From: Candidatus Sumerlaeota bacterium
GTDB lineage: Bacteria > Sumerlaeota > Sumerlaeia > JADFCT01
DNA: 7,943 nt
Reading direction: 5' to 3'
Assembly (NCBI GenBank): GCA_026398575.1
Contig: JAPLSP010000759.1
Location: 1 to 7,943, forward strand
A program made the position numbers and the translations under genes. Under the pieces are notes generated by a model. That model searched no databases. It was given only the letters and a program-made list of their open reading frames with translations, and was not told the origin of the DNA. Below, piece by piece: positions 5,876 through 7,943 of the stretch (the stretch's first letter is position 1; each line of letters starts with the position of its first letter).

Positions 5876-6112
5876 ATGTCTGTGGAAGTCCCTCAGGAAA
5901 TCTCGCAATACGTGGATAATGCGGTATGGGAGTTGTCGGAAAAACGCGATCTGAGGCCGGGCGCCGTCGCATATAGCATCAATCGGATTTTTGGCATCAG
6001 CTATACGATTGACGATGTGATGGACAGCCTGCGCGCCATGAAACGGGAACGCCGGCGCGATCGCGATTCGCGCCACGGCGATACAGGACTCACTGGCGCC
6101 AGCCAGGTTTGA
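5876..6112 (+). CDS. Small basic 78-residue protein, unknown function
   Basis: The start ATG has GGGAGGG 8 bases upstream and a consensus promoter further up, which together make this short frame convincing. Residues 5-24 look helical. Residues 26-56 (PGAVAYSINRIFGISYTIDDVMDSLRAM) look like two helices joined by a turn, and could be a small helix-turn-helix or winged-helix core. Residues 57-66 are strongly basic (KRERRRDRDS), and the tail is Gly/Thr/Ser-rich and probably disordered. No family is recognised. A DNA- or RNA-binding role is a reasonable guess from charge and pattern only. The gene stands alone, divergent from the secreted-protein gene and convergent with the ABC ATPase gene. A strong promoter on a tiny basic protein suggests an abundant product. 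Confidence 0.75.
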   Translation: MSVEVPQEISQYVDNAVWELSEKRDLRPGAVAYSINRIFGISYTIDDVMDSLRAMKRERRRDRDSRHGDTGLTGASQV

Positions 6113-6130
6113 GCAAATCCGCAGATTGTC

Positions 6131-6146
6131 GGAAAACTGATTTTCC
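6131..6146. repeat. Small inverted repeat after the 78-residue protein gene
   Basis: GGAAAA (6131-6136) and TTTTCC (6141-6146) form a 6-bp stem around CTGA, 19 bases after the stop at 6112. The same GGAAAAC/GTTTTCC words recur in the arms of the larger repeat just downstream. The stem is AT-rich, so on its own it is a weak terminator at best. Confidence 0.4.
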
Positions 6147-6151
6147 TCGGC

Positions 6152-6199
6152 GTTTTCCCATGAGCAACGCCCGTTTGGCGCCGTTGCTCATGGGAAAAC
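6152..6199. repeat. Perfect 18-bp inverted repeat between convergent genes
   Basis: The left arm GTTTTCCCATGAGCAACG (6152-6169) and right arm CGTTGCTCATGGGAAAAC (6182-6199) are exact complements with a 12-base loop. The repeat lies between the stop of the 78-residue protein gene (6112) and the stop of the ABC ATPase gene (6221), so it would form at the 3' end of both transcripts. The usual place for a bidirectional terminator fits. However, neither strand has a U-run after the stem; the T and A runs are inside the arms. It may act as a 3' stabilising hairpin or be a dispersed palindromic element. Confidence 0.75.
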
Positions 6200-6220
6200 A
6201 TACGGTTCTCAGGCAGGCGC

Positions 6221-7327
6221 CTAGCAAATCCTCATTCCCGGCTCATCCGGCTCGAAGAAATGGGTCTTGCTCAGATCAATCTTCAGGTCGTGTTCTTCCT
6301 CAACTTCCATACGGACATGCGCCTCGAGCCGCCCGATGAATGTCGTCCCGCCGTTCGTGAAGTAAACGTACTGCTCCGAACCCATGGGTTCGACGACGTC
6401 CACTTTGGCTCGCAGCGTCGCCGCGACGTGCTCATGCGGGAAATTCGGCGGATCGTAAACGTCTTCAGGCCGGACGCCGAACGTGATGGCCTTGCCGGTA
6501 TAGGACTGGAGCTTATCCCAGAAGGGCTTGTAGATCGAGATTTTGCCGCCGCTCGATTCAAAGACCAGTTCGCCGTCGGCCTTGGCGATCTTTCCATCGA
6601 ACAGGTTCATCGGCGGGCTGCCGATGAAGCGGGCGACGAATTTATTGGCGGGCTGGTCATAGAGCGCAATGGGTTCGTCCACCTGCTGAATCAGGCCGTC
6701 CTTCATCACGACGATCCGGTCGCCCATCGTCATGGCCTCGACCTGGTCGTGCGTCACGTAAATCATCGTCGTACGCAGGCGCGAATGCAGTTTCGAGATT
6801 TCCGAACGCATCTGCACGCGCAATTTGGCGTCCAGGTTCGACAGCGGCTCATCGAAGAGAAAAACCTTCGGTCCGCGGACGATGGCCCGCCCGACGGCCA
6901 CGCGCTGGCGCTGGCCGCCCGAGAGCGCTTTGGGCTTGCGGTCCAGAAGATCGGTGATCCCGAGGATTTCGGCCGCCTCCCGGACGCGCTTGTCTATCTC
7001 CGCTTTTGGATATCGGCGCAGCTTCAGCCCGAAGGCCATATTCTGATAGCAGGTCATGTGCGGATACAGCGCGTAGTTCTGAAAGACCATGGCGATATCG
7101 CGGTCCTTCGGCGGCACGTCGTTGACCAGACGGTCGCCGATATAGATATCTCCGCTGGTGATCTCCTCCAGACCCGCAACCATCCGCAGCGTCGTGGACT
7201 TGCCGCACCCCGACGGCCCGACAAGGACGACGAACTCGTTGTCCTTGATATCAAGGTTGAAGTTATCCACCGCCTGGACGTTCCCAGGATATATCTTGCT
7301 GACGGATTTCAGACGGACTTCGGCCAT
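6221..7327 (-). CDS. ugpC: ABC transporter ATP-binding protein, UgpC/MsmX/MalK type
   Basis: This 368-residue ATPase drives carbohydrate uptake in CUT1-type ABC importers on the inner face of the membrane. It has Walker A GPSGCGKST (37-45), the Q-loop Q83, the signature LSGGQRQR (135-142), Walker B VFLFDE (155-160), the D-loop SNLD (163-166) and the switch His193. After about residue 235 comes the regulatory beta-rich MOI/TOBE region with the family-typical FGVRPED near 290-300 and MGSE. Length is normal for the family. The ATG at 7327 has GGAGG 6 bases upstream. No permease or binding-protein genes adjoin it, which fits the known habit of MsmX/UgpC-like ATPases of serving several importers encoded elsewhere. 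The sugar cannot be told from the ATPase. It is complete, with no missing motif. Confidence 0.95.
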   Translation of the reverse strand: MAEVRLKSVSKIYPGNVQAVDNFNLDIKDNEFVVLVGPSGCGKSTTLRMVAGLEEITSGDIYIGDRLVNDVPPKDRDIAMVFQNYALYPHMTCYQNMAFGLKLRRYPKAEIDKRVREAAEILGITDLLDRKPKALSGGQRQRVAVGRAIVRGPKVFLFDEPLSNLDAKLRVQMRSEISKLHSRLRTTMIYVTHDQVEAMTMGDRIVVMKDGLIQQVDEPIALYDQPANKFVARFIGSPPMNLFDGKIAKADGELVFESSGGKISIYKPFWDKLQSYTGKAITFGVRPEDVYDPPNFPHEHVAATLRAKVDVVEPMGSEQYVYFTNGGTTFIGRLEAHVRMEVEEEHDLKIDLSKTHFFEPDEPGMRIC

Positions 7328-7393
7328 AAAACGCCTCCACTTCTTATGGAAGGAGTATCAGATACATACATGAGTTTTGCATTGTTCTGAAAA

Positions 7394-7423
7394 TTATTTT
7401 GTCTGATTTGATGTCAAGAGACA
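7394..7423 (-). promoter_or_regulatory. Possible promoter of the ABC ATPase gene
   Basis: TTGTCT followed 17 bases later by CAAAAT lies in the last codons of the upstream gene, about 70 bases before the ATPase start. A consensus TTGACA also lies here (7412-7417) but has no good -10 at the right distance. Transcription from the upstream gene is the alternative. Confidence 0.3.
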
Positions 7424-7936
7424 ACCCCTATTTGCAGGTTGAATAAATCGCTTTGCTTCTAATTCCTTGATTGCATGTTCTATTTCTAACCGTGAGAACT
7501 TCGGTTTGATTTCGTGCGTCAAACGCTCAAGCTCCTGCCAAGAGATCACGCCCTTGTCAATCTTGTGATCTCTCTCGATATAGATAATCGTAGCGCGCAA
7601 CTCCAGGTCCTTTGCGGACATCTGACCAAAATCCTTGACTAGGGATTCCAAGGACTTTACCACATGAGAATTCGTGAGGAACTTTTTCCCTTTTTCTATG
7701 ATTTCAGCGCAATGCTCTCCAGGAGTGATATGATAACCACCTGTGAGTGGTTTGGAAGCGACCTTGACGCCTTCCCAAAGCTCTACTGTCTCAAGATCAG
7801 AAAAAATAGCAGAGCAATATGGGCCGTAAGTGAAGAATTCAAAGCTATAGCCACAATCCACTCCGTAAATTGTCTGCAAAAGATAAATGAGCTTTTGAAG
7901 CGCTGTCTTTCCAAATTGTTGGGATTTTCCTTGCAT
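7394..7936 (-). CDS. YwgA-like / DarG C-terminal-like protein, N-terminus possibly beyond window edge
   Basis: From the ATG at 7936 the frame encodes 180 residues. The frame is open to the right edge with only 7 bases visible upstream. Relatives I recall have about 20 residues before the conserved LQKL helix, against 12 here, so the true start may lie outside. The first part reads KTALQKLIYLLQ (10-21), then FEFFTYGPYCSAIFSDLE (32-49), then SAKDLELRATIIYIERD (107-123). This order (LQK[LM]xY, YGPY, LELxAT) is what I know from B. subtilis YwgA and from the region after the macrodomain in DarG-type antitoxins. The C-terminal 50 residues look like a winged helix (EIEHAIKELEAKRFI). It might be an antitoxin or regulator, with a partner upstream of the window. 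GC content looks lower than in the ABC gene. The family call is from memory. Confidence 0.7.
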   Translation of the reverse strand: MQGKSQQFGKTALQKLIYLLQTIYGVDCGYSFEFFTYGPYCSAIFSDLETVELWEGVKVASKPLTGGYHITPGEHCAEIIEKGKKFLTNSHVVKSLESLVKDFGQMSAKDLELRATIIYIERDHKIDKGVISWQELERLTHEIKPKFSRLEIEHAIKELEAKRFIQPANRGCLLTSNQTK

Positions 7937-7943
7937 CCTACGG

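Noticed and set aside
7348..7368. GTATCAGATAC palindrome in the ABC ATPase leader as an operator
   Set aside because: Arms of only five bases around one base are too short to support without copies elsewhere.
6260..7390. Long plus-strand open frame opposite the ABC ATPase gene
   Set aside because: It is the antisense shadow of a gene with every ABC motif; its translation has no recognisable domain and lacks a convincing ribosome site.

Overview
The window is a bacterial chromosome segment of moderately GC-rich DNA, with Shine-Dalgarno sites in front of most genes and two good sigma70-type promoters. It carries housekeeping genes (rimO, a TerC-family gene, a UgpC/MsmX-type ABC ATPase) mixed with unfamiliar genes. 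No rRNA, tRNA, CRISPR array or transposase was seen. The phylum cannot be fixed from the sequence. The several short-repeat families translated in frame inside rimO are the kind of element I associate with environmental or uncultivated lineages, but that is an impression, not a result.

Layout. Positions 1-943 (minus) hold a two-gene unit: a protein with four CxxC knuckles, then, 5 bases on, a nucleotidyltransferase-fold protein cut by the left edge. Positions 1046-3111 (minus) hold rimO followed by an overlapping small membrane protein gene. Positions 3112-3381 are a divergent intergenic region. Positions 3382-4353 (plus) encode a TerC/Alx-family membrane protein. Positions 4476-5639 (minus) encode a secreted protein of two homologous halves with Asp-rich loops; it has its own promoter and an intrinsic terminator. 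Divergent from it, a near-consensus promoter drives a 78-residue protein at 5876-6112. That gene converges on the ABC ATPase gene (6221-7327, minus), and a perfect 18-bp inverted repeat lies between the two stops. At the right edge (7394-7936, minus) is a YwgA-like protein resembling the C-terminal part of DarG-type antitoxins; its N-terminus may lie outside the window.

How the genes relate. Most units look independent: promoters face apart at 5702-5824, and genes converge at 4353/4476 and 6112/6221. The likely co-transcribed pairs are zinc-ribbon protein plus nucleotidyltransferase, and rimO plus membrane protein. Both window ends read as more AT-rich than the middle and carry genes of the kind found in accessory or defence regions.

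The most unusual thing is inside rimO. Two blocks of short repeats of at least five kinds sit in frame at two poorly conserved positions, lengthening the protein by roughly 85 residues while leaving every iron-sulfur cysteine intact. The least characterised genes are the zinc-ribbon/nucleotidyltransferase pair, the duplicated secreted protein and the 78-residue protein.
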